Positions 49,111-57,265 of a stretch of DNA of 64,000 bases are shown here, piece after piece. A model generated the notes under the pieces. That model saw nothing but the letters and a program-made list of their open reading frames with translations, was not told where the DNA came from and did not search any database. Each line of letters starts with the position of its first letter. Within the stretch, counting starts at the first letter, position 1. The translations under genes and the position numbers were made by a program. The DNA comes from JAGWRA01 sp035534615 (GTDB lineage: Bacteria; Acidobacteriota; Vicinamibacteria; Vicinamibacterales; CAVVIG01): the NCBI GenBank assembly GCA_035534615.1, contig DATLRO010000070.1:3095-67094 (forward strand). The letters run 5' to 3'.

Positions 49111-50271
49111 ATGAACCTGCCCGTCTATCTCGATTCGCACGCCACGACACCGGTCGATCCCCGCGTGCTCGACGCCATGCTGCCGTACTTCACGGAGCGC
49201 TTCGGCAACCCGTCGAGCCGCAGCCACGCGTTCGGCTGGGCGGCCGATGAAGCCGTGGAGCGCGCCCGCGAGCAGGTGGCGGCGCTCATCGGCGCGAACC
49301 TCCGCGAAGTCGTCTTCACCAGCGGCGCGACCGAGTCGAACAACCTGGCGATCCGGGGGGTGGCCGCGCCGAAGGCGTCCGGTCACGTCATCACCGCCGT
49401 CACCGAGCACAAGGCCGTGCTCGACCCGTGCCGTCGTCTCGAGCGAGAGGGGTTCCGCGTCACGTATCTGCGCGTCGGCCGGGACGGACTCGTCGACCCG
49501 GACGAGGTGCGCGCCGCGATCGCGGCCGACACGATCCTGATCTCGATCATGGCGGCGAACAACGAGATCGGCGTGCTGCAGCCGATCGAGACGATCGGCC
49601 GCCTGGCCAGGGAGCGGGGCCTGCTGTTTCACACCGACGCCGTGCAGGCGATCGGCAAGGTGCCGTTCGACGTCAAGGCGCTCGGCGTCGATCTGGCGTC
49701 GATCAGCGCGCACAAGCTGTACGGGCCGAAAGGGGTCGGTGCGCTGTACGTGAGGCGCCGCCACCCGCGGGTGGAGCCGGTGCCGCTGGCCGACGGCGGC
49801 GGGCAGGAGCGCGGCCTGCGCCCCGGCACCCTCAACGTGCCGGGCATCGTCGGACTGGGCGCGGCTGCCGAGCTCTGCCGGCTGGAGATGCGCGCGGAGA
49901 CCGACCGGCTTCGCGGCCTGCGCGACCGGCTGCTCGGCGGGCTGGACGCCCGGGTGCCCGGTCTGCGGGTCAACGGATCGATGAGCGAACGGCTGCCGCA
50001 CAACCTGAACGTCGCGTTCCCGGGCGTCGAGGGCGAGGCGCTGGTGATGGGGCTCAAGGACGTGGCCGTGTCGTCCGGCTCGGCGTGCACGTCCGCGAGC
50101 ATCGAGCCGTCGCACGTCCTCAAAGGGCTGGGCCTGAGCGACGACATGGCCCGCGCCTCGATCCGGTTCGGCCTCTCGCGGTTCACGACGGAGGAGGAGA
50201 TCGACTTCGCCGTCGACGCCGTCAGCCGACTCGTCGTCCGGCTGCGTGAGATGTCGCCGCTGCGAGGGTAG
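49111..50271 (+). CDS. iscS: Cysteine desulfurase IscS
   Basis: PLP enzyme that takes sulfur from cysteine for Fe-S clusters and other thio-modifications. The 386-residue product has YLDSHATTPVDPRV, SGATESNNLAIRG, HTDAVQAIGKVP, the PLP Lys in SISAHKLYGPKGVG, and the mobile-loop Cys in SSGSACTSASIEPSHVL. It sits 26 bases after iscR and before the scaffold gene, a compact isc operon without hscBA, fdx or iscA in the window. Confidence 0.95.
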   Translation: MNLPVYLDSHATTPVDPRVLDAMLPYFTERFGNPSSRSHAFGWAADEAVERAREQVAALIGANLREVVFTSGATESNNLAIRGVAAPKASGHVITAVTEHKAVLDPCRRLEREGFRVTYLRVGRDGLVDPDEVRAAIAADTILISIMAANNEIGVLQPIETIGRLARERGLLFHTDAVQAIGKVPFDVKALGVDLASISAHKLYGPKGVGALYVRRRHPRVEPVPLADGGGQERGLRPGTLNVPGIVGLGAAAELCRLEMRAETDRLRGLRDRLLGGLDARVPGLRVNGSMSERLPHNLNVAFPGVEGEALVMGLKDVAVSSGSACTSASIEPSHVLKGLGLSDDMARASIRFGLSRFTTEEEIDFAVDAVSRLVVRLREMSPLRG

Positions 50272-50274
50272 GTC

Positions 50275-50297
50275 GAGCACCGAGCACCGAGCCCCGA
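50275..50297. repeat. GAGCACC heptamer repeat between iscS and iscU
   Basis: Three degenerate units (GAGCACC, GAGCACC, GAGCCCC) in the 36-base iscS-iscU gap, part of a dispersed family. Confidence 0.7.
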
Positions 50298-50307
50298 CAT
50301 TCACCCC

Positions 50308-50739
50308 ATGCCTTACCCCCCTGAGGTCCTCGACCACTTCGAGCATCCGCGCCGGGTCGGCTCGCTGCCTGCGTCCGATCCGGCGGTCGGCACCGGCTTC
50401 GTGCAGGCGCCGCAGCACGGCGACGTGATCCGGCTGCAGCTGCAGGTGGCGCCGGAGGGGGAGCGGGTCACCGATGCGCGGTTCAAGGCCTACGGCTGTG
50501 GCTGGGCCATCGCCTGCGCCAGCCTGGCGGCCGATCGGATGCCGGGGCGAAGCCTGGACGAGGTGCTGGCGATCGGGCGCGACGAGCTCGCGCGCGCGCT
50601 GAGCCTGCCGGCGGATAAAATGCATTGTGCCCGGCTCGCCGAGGAGGCGGTCGCGGCGGCGGTGGCGGACATCCGGCGCAAACGTGCCGGGGCGGCCGCG
50701 CTTGATGGCGCCGGCGGCCGGGAACGGGAGATCCGATGA
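50308..50739 (+). CDS. iscU: IscU-like Fe-S scaffold with His in place of the first Cys
   Basis: A 143-residue scaffold aligned along its length with IscU: PEVLDHFEHPRRVGSL, GDVIRLQLQV, ARFKAYGCGWAIACASL and KMHCARLAEEAV. Of the cluster ligands, Asp39, Cys64, His106 and Cys107 are present, but the first, Cys in most IscU (PACGD), is His37 here (PQHGD). A 15-residue charged tail extends beyond the fold. It probably still builds clusters with IscS, using His as a ligand. Its stop overlaps the start of the next gene. Confidence 0.88.
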   Translation: MPYPPEVLDHFEHPRRVGSLPASDPAVGTGFVQAPQHGDVIRLQLQVAPEGERVTDARFKAYGCGWAIACASLAADRMPGRSLDEVLAIGRDELARALSLPADKMHCARLAEEAVAAAVADIRRKRAGAAALDGAGGREREIR

Positions 50740-51242
50740 CGAATCGCCTGTCGATCTGGATCGTGGCGCTCGTCCTGCTGCCGCTTCCGGCCAGCGCCGC
50801 GCCGGCATCGCATCCGCGCCCGGCCGCGCCACCCGCGGCCGCCGCGCAGCCGGCCGCCGCACAGCCGGCCGCCGCACAGCCGGCCGCCGTGCGGCCGGCG
50901 CCGCGCGCGGCGGTGCCGCCTCACGCCCCTGTGCGCCGGACGAGGCCGGCGTCCACTCCGCCGGCGCTCGGACGGTCGCCCGATGCCTTCATCCCGCCCG
51001 CGCCCGTCCCGCCGATGCACCCGCACGTGCTCGGGCTGTTCAGGCACTTCGATGCGACGGTCGGCCCGGTGCCGTTCGGCGCGCCGACTGCGGCCGATTT
51101 TCTCCGTCTGACCACGCCGGACGCGTTCCGGACGCCGGCGATCAATATCGGTGCCCTGATCGCGCACTTCGCCCACCGTGCGCGGGCCGCGCGCGCCGCG
51201 CGTGCCGCCGCGGCTCCCGCGGGCAATGCCGGCAAGCCTTAG
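50736..51242 (+). CDS. Secreted protein with Ala/Pro repeats, paralogue of the protein at 51486
   Basis: A 168-residue protein of unknown function. Signal peptide MTNRLSIWIVALVLLPLPASA, then a low-complexity spacer with three AAAQP units coded by a 15-base tandem repeat (about 50838-50893). The C-terminal motif VPFGAPTAADFLRLTTPDAF (about residues 112-131) recurs in the gene at 51486. An Ala/Arg-rich tail ends it. ATG overlaps the iscU stop (ATGA), so it may be expressed with isc. No known family recognised. Confidence 0.6.
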   Translation: MTNRLSIWIVALVLLPLPASAAPASHPRPAAPPAAAAQPAAAQPAAAQPAAVRPAPRAAVPPHAPVRRTRPASTPPALGRSPDAFIPPAPVPPMHPHVLGLFRHFDATVGPVPFGAPTAADFLRLTTPDAFRTPAINIGALIAHFAHRARAARAARAAAAPAGNAGKP

Positions 51243-51247
51243 AGTGT

Positions 51248-51377
51248 GTTTCAGAATGAACTGATGGCGGGGCCTGTCGCGGGACAGCCCCACCCGTCCT
51301 CGGCCCGAACAGCGCCCGTCACGGCCGGCCTGCGCGGCGGTCCCGTCCCGCGCCACGGCGAGCGCTGATTCTGAAAC
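51248..51377. mobile_element. 130-base MITE-like element (putative)
   Basis: Ten-base terminal inverted repeats GTTTCAGAAT (51248-51257) and ATTCTGAAAC (51368-51377) bound a non-coding stretch that also contains a hairpin (51269-51291). Size and ends fit a miniature inverted-repeat element, but no transposase or target duplication is seen. Confidence 0.45.
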
Positions 51378-51485
51378 GTGCTTTCAGTGCGGAACGTCGT
51401 GTTTCGGCTGCTGCCGCGGCCAGTCCGGGCCGGGCTGGCGCCCGCCGGGCTTGAGCGCGCGCGGTCGCTGTGAGACGATGGCTGT

Positions 51486-51905
51486 ATGCTGGCGAAGGTA
51501 CGGGGACGCCGGGTCTGCGGATACGCGATCCTGGTGGCGCTGGCAGGCGTCGGGCTGGCGCCCGCGCAAGCCGCGCCGCCGGCAGCCTCTTCGTCCGCGG
51601 CCTCCGCACCGGCCGATTCGTTCAAGCACGACACGGCGCCCTACTCGGTCGGCCGGGTGGCCCGGATGCTCGCCGAGGCTCCTCCGGGCGACGCGCTCCA
51701 TCTGAACTACAACGTCGTGGTCGTCGGCCAGACCCCTCCGCCCGAACTGTTCAAGGACTTCAATCTGGACCAGGGCGCCGTGCCGTTTGGTGCCCCGACG
51801 GCGCAGGATTTCCTCAATCTGACGACGCCGGACGCATTCAAGACGCCGGCGATCCCGTTCGCGCCGCTCCTGCAGTGGCTCGTCACGCGCATCAAGCACC
51901 ACTGA
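51486..51905 (+). CDS. Secreted protein, paralogue of the protein at 50736
   Basis: A 139-residue protein of unknown function with a signal peptide (GYAILVALAGVGLAPAQAA) and an Ala/Ser spacer. Its middle is distinct (SVGRVARMLAEAPPGDALHL, YNVVVVGQTPPPELFKDF). The C-terminal motif VPFGAPTAQDFLNLTTPDAF (about residues 99-118) and TPAIPF match the neighbour at 50736 almost residue for residue, showing an old duplication. No Cys beyond one in the signal region. Secreted or periplasmic. Confidence 0.65.
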   Translation: MLAKVRGRRVCGYAILVALAGVGLAPAQAAPPAASSSAASAPADSFKHDTAPYSVGRVARMLAEAPPGDALHLNYNVVVVGQTPPPELFKDFNLDQGAVPFGAPTAQDFLNLTTPDAFKTPAIPFAPLLQWLVTRIKHH

Positions 51906-52006
51906 CCGCCGGCGGCTCGTCCGGCCCGGCCTCCGTGCTCGAAATCGGGCTGTGGTACACTGCCCGGGACCTCTTCCGATAGTGACCTGTCATCCTCGAC
52001 CATCTC

Positions 52007-52831
52007 ATGAAGATTGCCATTGCACACAGTCCGGACTCGGACGATGCGTTCATGTTCTACGGGCTGGCCAGCGGCCAGGTGCCGTCCGGCGGATTCGAGA
52101 TCGAGCACGTCCTGTCCGACATCGAGACGCTGAACCGGGCCGCGTTCGACGGGAAGTACGAAGTCACGGCCGTCTCGTTCAACGCCTACACGCATCTGAC
52201 CGACAAGTACGTGCTGTTGCCGCACGGCGCGAGCATGGGTGATCGCTACGGCCCGATCGTCGTGGCGCGCAACGGGGCGCCGGCGTCGCTGGCCGGCGTC
52301 ACGGTCGCCATCCCGGGCGAGATGACCACCGCGTTTCTCGCGCTGCGGATGTACGACCCGCACGTTCGGTACGTCGTGATGCCGTTCGACCGGATTCAGG
52401 AGGCGGTGCGCGACGGCGAGGTGGCGGCCGGCCTGCTGATTCACGAAGGCCAGCTGACGTACGCGGATGACGGCCTGCAGAAGATCGTCGACCTGGGCGA
52501 GTGGTGGGCCGATCTCACCGGCGGGCTGCCGCTGCCGCTCGGCGGCAACGTCATCCGGCGCGATCTCGGGCCGGAGACGATCGCCACGCTGTCGCGCCTG
52601 CTGCACGACAGCATCGCCTACGCCCTGAGCCACCGGCAGGAAGCGGTCGACTACGCGATGCAGTTCGGGCGCGGGCTCGACCGGGGCAAGACCGATCGCT
52701 TCGTGGGGATGTACGTGAACGACCTGACGCTCGACTACGGCCCGCGCGGCCGGGCGGCCGTGCAGCGGCTGTTCGACGAGGCCTACGCGAAGCAGCTGAT
52801 CCCGAAGCCGCTCAAAGCCGAGTTCGCATAG
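52007..52831 (+). CDS. mqnD: 1,4-dihydroxy-6-naphthoate synthase MqnD
   Basis: Futalosine-pathway enzyme of menaquinone synthesis with a periplasmic-binding-protein fold but no signal peptide. The 274-residue product has IAHSPDSDDAFMFYGL, the TAVSFNAYTHL segment, GRYG-like DRYGPIVVA, GEMTTAFLAL, IHEGQLTYADDGL with the catalytic His region, and PLPLGGNVIRRDL. A TACACT hexamer near 51956 may be its -10. Goes with menG at 36868. Confidence 0.9.
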   Translation: MKIAIAHSPDSDDAFMFYGLASGQVPSGGFEIEHVLSDIETLNRAAFDGKYEVTAVSFNAYTHLTDKYVLLPHGASMGDRYGPIVVARNGAPASLAGVTVAIPGEMTTAFLALRMYDPHVRYVVMPFDRIQEAVRDGEVAAGLLIHEGQLTYADDGLQKIVDLGEWWADLTGGLPLPLGGNVIRRDLGPETIATLSRLLHDSIAYALSHRQEAVDYAMQFGRGLDRGKTDRFVGMYVNDLTLDYGPRGRAAVQRLFDEAYAKQLIPKPLKAEFA

Positions 52832-52849
52832 GGCTCGGCGCCAGGGCGC

Positions 52850-54646
52850 TCATTCCCGCGATTGCCGATCGGCCGGGTCGTAGAGCCGGACGACCGTCCC
52901 GTCGTTCCACTCCTCGAGCGGTCGCCAGTCGAGCCGCCCGTCGCGGCTCTCGGCGGCGAACCGCTTGCGGAACACCGGCACCTCCCATCCTTCGAGCAGG
53001 AAGTACGGATGCAGGCCGCGCGCGCGAAGCACGGCCAGCGCCTGGTCGAGGCGGTTCGGCGGCAGCCAGTCGTACCGCAACGTCCAGCGGCGCGCGTAGA
53101 GCCGCAGGCTGCCGGATTCCTGCATGGAAAAGAAGATCGCGTTGGGAGGGGTGCCGCGCGCCAGGTCGCGTCCGACCTCGACATAGTGCCGCTCCTGGCG
53201 CTGCAGGCGGAAGACTCCTCGATCCCGTGCTGTGGAGACCTGCCAGCCCGCCACGAGGACGAGGAGCAGCATCGTCAGCGCGAAGCGCGGCGCTCGGCGC
53301 GCGCCGCGAAGCGCCATCAGAATTCCTCCGGCCGCCAGCACGAGCAGGAGCGGCAACCCGGGCAGCAGGTAGCGCAGGTACCACCAGGCGCCGAACCGCA
53401 GGAAGACGAGGTACGACGCGAGCAGGAGCAGCAGGAACAGGGCGAGGCCGGCGCGGACATGACGGCGCTCGAGCGGGCCCGGCGCCCGGCACGTCGCCAG
53501 GCAGAACGGCAGAACAGCCGCCAGGACGAAAGGCGTCTGCGTTTCCAGGAGCCAGACGGTGTAATCCCGCAGGTTCGGCAGGACGTTCGCCAGGGCGTAC
53601 AGGCCGGCGGCGTCGCCGTACCCGGACCGCCAGGGGGCGCCGTACAGATGCTGATTGAGCAGGGCGACGCCGGCGATCCCCGGCAGGACGCCCAGGGTGA
53701 GGCGGAGCAGCCGGCCGGCGGACGCCCGTGTCGGCCGCAGCGATCCCGATTCCGGCGGGCAGACAATCCAGGCGAGCGCGAGCACGAGCGGCGCCAGATT
53801 CGGCCGGATGGCGATCGCCAGCCCCGCCGTGAGTCCGCAGGCGAACGGCGATCCCAGCAGCGAGAAAATCAGCGCCAGCGTCCACGCGGCCGCCGCCGGC
53901 ACGTCGCTCATGGGAGAGACGAGCTGAAACAGGAAGGAGGGGCTGAGCGCCAGCAGCAGCGCCGCGATCAGCCCCGCGGTGTCGTCGAACAGCAGGCGTC
54001 CGAGCAGAAACGTCAGGCCGACGGCGAGCCCGCCGAACAGCGGGACGATCAGGTACGGGCCGTTCGCCCCCGCGACGGCGCGTCCGGCAGCCATCAGCAG
54101 CGGCAGGCCGGGCGGGTACTTCGGGACGATCGTGTGCGGAGCGACGCCGGGAGCGGCGCCGAGCGGCGTCAGGGTCCGGTCGGCATTCGGCCAGGGCAGG
54201 CCCCGCGCGAGCGCGCTCTGATCGATCGTCAGGCTGCCGCTGAGCCACTCCCGCGCCTGGCTGACGTACCCGTAGGAATCGTCGCCTCCCGCGGCGAACG
54301 TCCCCCAGTGCAGGCCCACCACGATGGTCAGCACGACCGGCAGCAGCGGCAGCCAGGGGCGCGCCCTCCCGAGCGCGCGGCCGGTACGGCGGATGTCCGC
54401 CGGAATCCCCGGGAGGAAGAGGATGACGTAAAGCAGCGCGCCGATGACGCCGAGCAGCAGCGGACGGACGGGATCGCGGGCCGACAGTCTGAGGGATCCC
54501 AGCATCCAGATGCCGCCGCCGGTCAGCGCGACCGCGAGCGCGGCGCTGAATCCGACCAGTGCCACGGCGAGCAGTACTCGTCGGACGACGGGGTGTCGCA
54601 GATCCAGCACGTGGGAAGTCCTGTCCGCCGCACGCGTCGAGCTCAT
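52850..54646 (-). CDS. GT39-type membrane glycosyltransferase
   Basis: A 598-residue inner-membrane protein with about 11-12 helices, of the dolichyl/undecaprenyl-phosphate-mannose-protein mannosyltransferase type. The first periplasmic loop has the catalytic acidic pair in FAAGGDDSYGYVSQAREWL, and KYPPGLPLLMA follows. A soluble C-terminal part (about 490-598) reads RRWTLRYDWLPPNRLDQAL and the like. Acceptor unknown, perhaps lipid A or protein. Convergent with mqnD, 18 bases apart. ATG 54646 chosen over GTG 54652. Confidence 0.82.
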   Translation of the reverse strand: MSSTRAADRTSHVLDLRHPVVRRVLLAVALVGFSAALAVALTGGGIWMLGSLRLSARDPVRPLLLGVIGALLYVILFLPGIPADIRRTGRALGRARPWLPLLPVVLTIVVGLHWGTFAAGGDDSYGYVSQAREWLSGSLTIDQSALARGLPWPNADRTLTPLGAAPGVAPHTIVPKYPPGLPLLMAAGRAVAGANGPYLIVPLFGGLAVGLTFLLGRLLFDDTAGLIAALLLALSPSFLFQLVSPMSDVPAAAAWTLALIFSLLGSPFACGLTAGLAIAIRPNLAPLVLALAWIVCPPESGSLRPTRASAGRLLRLTLGVLPGIAGVALLNQHLYGAPWRSGYGDAAGLYALANVLPNLRDYTVWLLETQTPFVLAAVLPFCLATCRAPGPLERRHVRAGLALFLLLLLASYLVFLRFGAWWYLRYLLPGLPLLLVLAAGGILMALRGARRAPRFALTMLLLVLVAGWQVSTARDRGVFRLQRQERHYVEVGRDLARGTPPNAIFFSMQESGSLRLYARRWTLRYDWLPPNRLDQALAVLRARGLHPYFLLEGWEVPVFRKRFAAESRDGRLDWRPLEEWNDGTVVRLYDPADRQSRE

Positions 54647-54734
54647 GCGCACTCGAGGCGGTGCCGGCTGCGAACGTAGAACGCGGAAGGGAAAAAGGGA
54701 ACCCCGCGCGGTCCGGTTGTGTGAAAGGCGCGCG

Positions 54735-55580
54735 TTACGCGGTGCCCGAATCGAGCGGCTCCTCGGGCGCCAGGACCGGCGCCACCTCCACGCCGAGGCT
54801 GTTCGCGATGAGGGCGTGCAGCTGGCGCACGCCTTCTCCGAGGCTGGCCGGGCCGGGCTGCAGGATGTAGGTCGACTTCACTTCGAAGATCCGGCCGGTC
54901 TTCACGGCGGTCACGTCGCGCCAGCCGGCACGGCCCGCGATCGTCGCCTTGCGGACCTTCTTGCCGCACCAGGAGGCGATGACGATCTCCGGGTCGCGCG
55001 CGGCCACCTCCGCCGGCTGCAGGATGCGGTCTTTCGCGAGGCGCGCATCGCTCAACTCCGGGAACAGCGGCTCGCCGCCGGCGATCGTCACCAGTTCCTC
55101 GACCCACTGGATGCCGGCAATCAGCGGGTCGTCCCATTCCTCGAAGAACACCCGCGGGCGGCGGGGGAAGTGCGCCGCCGACGCGCGGATCGCGTTCAGC
55201 CGCCCCTCGAAGGCGGCCGCCAGCGCCTCGGCGCGCCCGCCGCAGCCGACCAGGCCGCCGAGCATCCGGACCATCTGGAGGATTTCGGCGACGCTGCGCT
55301 GGTTGAACGTGAAGACCGGCAGCCCCCGGCGGACCAGCTCGGCGGCGATGTCGGCCTGCAGATCGGAGAACGCCAGGATGAGATCGGGCTTCAGCGCCAC
55401 GATCTTCTCGATCCGCGCGTGGATGAACGCCGAGACGCGCGGCTTCTGCCGCGCCTCCGGCGGCCGCAGCGTGTAGCCCGAGACGCCGACGATCCGGTCC
55501 CCGGCGCCGAGCAGGTAGAGCGTCTCGGTCGTTTCCTCGGTGAGGCAGACGATCCGCTCCGGGTACGGTGGCTGGGTCAC
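54735..55580 (-). CDS. BtuF-like cobalamin-binding protein without signal peptide
   Basis: A 281-residue class III substrate-binding protein: RIVCLTEETTETLYLLGAGDRIVGVSGY, then KPDLILAFSDLQADIAAELVRRG, LPVFTFNQRS, and AGIQWVEELVTIAGGEPLF. No signal peptide is visible from the GTG start at 55580, and an upstream extension is not conserved, so it may be cytoplasmic. It overlaps the Dph6-like gene (GTGA) and ends the B12 riboswitch operon. Binding of cobalamin or cobinamide is inferred from context. Confidence 0.82.
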   Translation of the reverse strand: MTQPPYPERIVCLTEETTETLYLLGAGDRIVGVSGYTLRPPEARQKPRVSAFIHARIEKIVALKPDLILAFSDLQADIAAELVRRGLPVFTFNQRSVAEILQMVRMLGGLVGCGGRAEALAAAFEGRLNAIRASAAHFPRRPRVFFEEWDDPLIAGIQWVEELVTIAGGEPLFPELSDARLAKDRILQPAEVAARDPEIVIASWCGKKVRKATIAGRAGWRDVTAVKTGRIFEVKSTYILQPGPASLGEGVRQLHALIANSLGVEVAPVLAPEEPLDSGTA

Positions 55581-56260
55581 GGACGGACCTCCGCGCCTCG
55601 CGGCAGCAGATCGGCAAAGACGAAGCCGTCGCGCTCGATCACCACGCCCGCCTCGACGATGATCGGCGCGGCGAACATCGGCCCGTCGTACACGAACGAG
55701 TGAAACTCGCCGCGCTCGCCGCACGGGTCGACGCCGGGGCCGATCTCGTCGAGCAGCGCGGCGTCGAACTCCCGGCCGGCGAAGCGGCGATCGAGCACCC
55801 GCGGGTCGACGGTGGTCAGGCGGGCCCGGAGGCCGCCGGCGATCATCTCCCGCGCGAGGGCGGCGGTCGGGCGCTGCCAGAGCGGAAAGACCGGCGTCAA
55901 TCCGGATCCGGCCAGCTTCGCCTCACGATACGCCCGGACGTCCTCCAGGAAGAGGTCGCCGAACGCGATGTGGGTGAAGCCCTCCGCGACCGCCCGGCCG
56001 GTCGTCGCGGTCATGCGCCGCTCGTACTCCTCGTTCGTGCACGGCCAGGGGAGCGGCACCTGCCACAGCGGGAGTCCGGCCGCGCGCGCCTGGGCCTCCA
56101 GCAGCTCCTGCCGGACGGCGTGCATCGCCACCCGTCCCACCTCCTCGTTCACCGTCGTCAACAGCGCGCCGATGTCCCAGGCGCCGCTCTGCCGCAGCAC
56201 GTGCAGCATCCACCCGCTGTCTTTGCCGCTGCTCCAGGACACCAGAAGTCGATTGGACAT
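55577..56260 (-). CDS. Dph6-like PP-loop ATPase (adenosine nucleotide alpha hydrolase)
   Basis: A 227-residue enzyme of the diphthine-ammonia ligase family. The PP-loop is LVSWSSGKDSGWML; EEYERRMT, IAFGDLFLEDVRAYRE, FPLWQRPTAALAREMIAGG, and ECGERGEFHSFVYDGP-type DPCGERGEFHSFVYDGP follow. Bacteria have no diphthamide, so it must amidate or activate another substrate; being in the B12 operon suggests a corrinoid side-chain reaction. Translationally coupled to the BtuF-like gene; separated from btuF by the heptamer repeat. ATG 56260 chosen; no clear Shine-Dalgarno. Confidence 0.85.
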   Translation of the reverse strand: MSNRLLVSWSSGKDSGWMLHVLRQSGAWDIGALLTTVNEEVGRVAMHAVRQELLEAQARAAGLPLWQVPLPWPCTNEEYERRMTATTGRAVAEGFTHIAFGDLFLEDVRAYREAKLAGSGLTPVFPLWQRPTAALAREMIAGGLRARLTTVDPRVLDRRFAGREFDAALLDEIGPGVDPCGERGEFHSFVYDGPMFAAPIIVEAGVVIERDGFVFADLLPRGAEVRP

Positions 56261-56269
56261 GGGGTGTTC

Positions 56270-56330
56270 ACTCACCACTCATCACTCATCACTCATCACT
56301 CATTCCTCATTCCTCATTCCCTATTCCTTA
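56270..56330. repeat. TCATTCC / ATCACTC heptamer repeat
   Basis: Tandem units ATCACTC (three) and TCATTCC (three) with degenerate ends, in the gap between btuF and the Dph6-like gene. The same heptamer as the right arm at 11272-11326. Here only one arm exists, so no long hairpin. The last btuF codons and stop lie in it. Confidence 0.8.
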
Positions 56331-57265
56331 TCTTTCATTTCGCCGCGCACCGCCTTCCAGTCTACGTCCGGGTGCAGCGCCCGGGCGAGTTGTTCGGTCG
56401 CTTCGGCGATGCGGGGGCCCGGAACCATGAGGTCGTTGCCGACGAGCAGCTCGACGCGGTGGTGGCGGACAGCCGGGACCGATCCGAGCACCTGCCAGCT
56501 GTCGCGATCGCGCGCCAGGTCGACGGGCGACATCGGCCGCTCGTGCAGCTCCAGAATCACCTGCGGGGCGAGTTCCAGCACGGTCTCGGTCGAGATCTGC
56601 ACCGATTGCCGTTTGACGCCGGCGAAGACGTTGTCGCCGCCGGCGATCTGCAGCATGTCGCTGAGGAACCCGACGCCGCCGCTGGCATAGATGCCGCTCA
56701 GGGCGAACGGCGTCCGCTCGAAGACCAGCAGCGTGCGCGGCCGCGGGCGGCCGGCGACCGCGGCCCGCACGGCATCGAGCTGCCGCGTCAGGCGGTCGGC
56801 GAGCGCGTCGGCGTCCGGCGCCGATCCGACGCGGGCGCCGAGCCGGCGGATGGTCGTCATGATCGCCTGCAGGCCGGCCGTCCCGACCGGAAACGACGCG
56901 ATGCCGGCCCGCGCCAGCTGCTGCATGAGGCCGCGCTGCGAGGGATCGACGATCACCAGATCGGGCCTGAGCGTCAGGATCCGCTCCAGATCGGGATCCA
57001 GCAGCGCGCCGACGCGGGGCAGCCGGTTCACCTGCGGCGGCTCGTGATCGTAGCTGCTGACCGCCACGACCCGCGGGCCGGCGCCGATCGCGAACAGCAT
57101 CTCCGTCACCGCCGGGACGAGCGAGATGATGCGGGTCGGCCGGCCGGCCGGTGCGGCGGCCGCGGCTGGCGGCGCGAGCGGTCCGGCCGGGGCGAATCCG
57201 GACAGGCCGATCGCCAGCGCGCAGGCGGCGATCAGTCGGACACTGCGGCGTGCGGTCGTCTCCAT
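56321..57265 (-). CDS. btuF: Vitamin B12 ABC transporter, substrate-binding protein BtuF
   Basis: A 314-residue periplasmic binding protein. Signal peptide METTARRSVRLIAACALAIGLSG and an Ala/Pro linker, then RIISLVPAVTEMLFAIGAG, SYDHEPPQVNRLPRVGAL, RPDLVIVDPSQ, and the GGDNVFAGVKRQSVQIS segment. Start overlaps the btuC stop (TGATG). Regulated by the cobalamin riboswitch upstream of btuD. Confidence 0.9.
   Translation of the reverse strand: METTARRSVRLIAACALAIGLSGFAPAGPLAPPAAAAAPAGRPTRIISLVPAVTEMLFAIGAGPRVVAVSSYDHEPPQVNRLPRVGALLDPDLERILTLRPDLVIVDPSQRGLMQQLARAGIASFPVGTAGLQAIMTTIRRLGARVGSAPDADALADRLTRQLDAVRAAVAGRPRPRTLLVFERTPFALSGIYASGGVGFLSDMLQIAGGDNVFAGVKRQSVQISTETVLELAPQVILELHERPMSPVDLARDRDSWQVLGSVPAVRHHRVELLVGNDLMVPGPRIAEATEQLARALHPDVDWKAVRGEMKDKE

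Noticed and set aside
50838..50895. Possible CRISPR or satellite from the 15-base repeats
   Set aside because: The three units are in-frame AAAQP codons inside a gene, with no spacers.
52862..54679. 605-codon plus-strand frame opposite the GT39 gene
   Set aside because: Low-complexity Arg/Gln/Glu-rich shadow of a gene with clear membrane helices.
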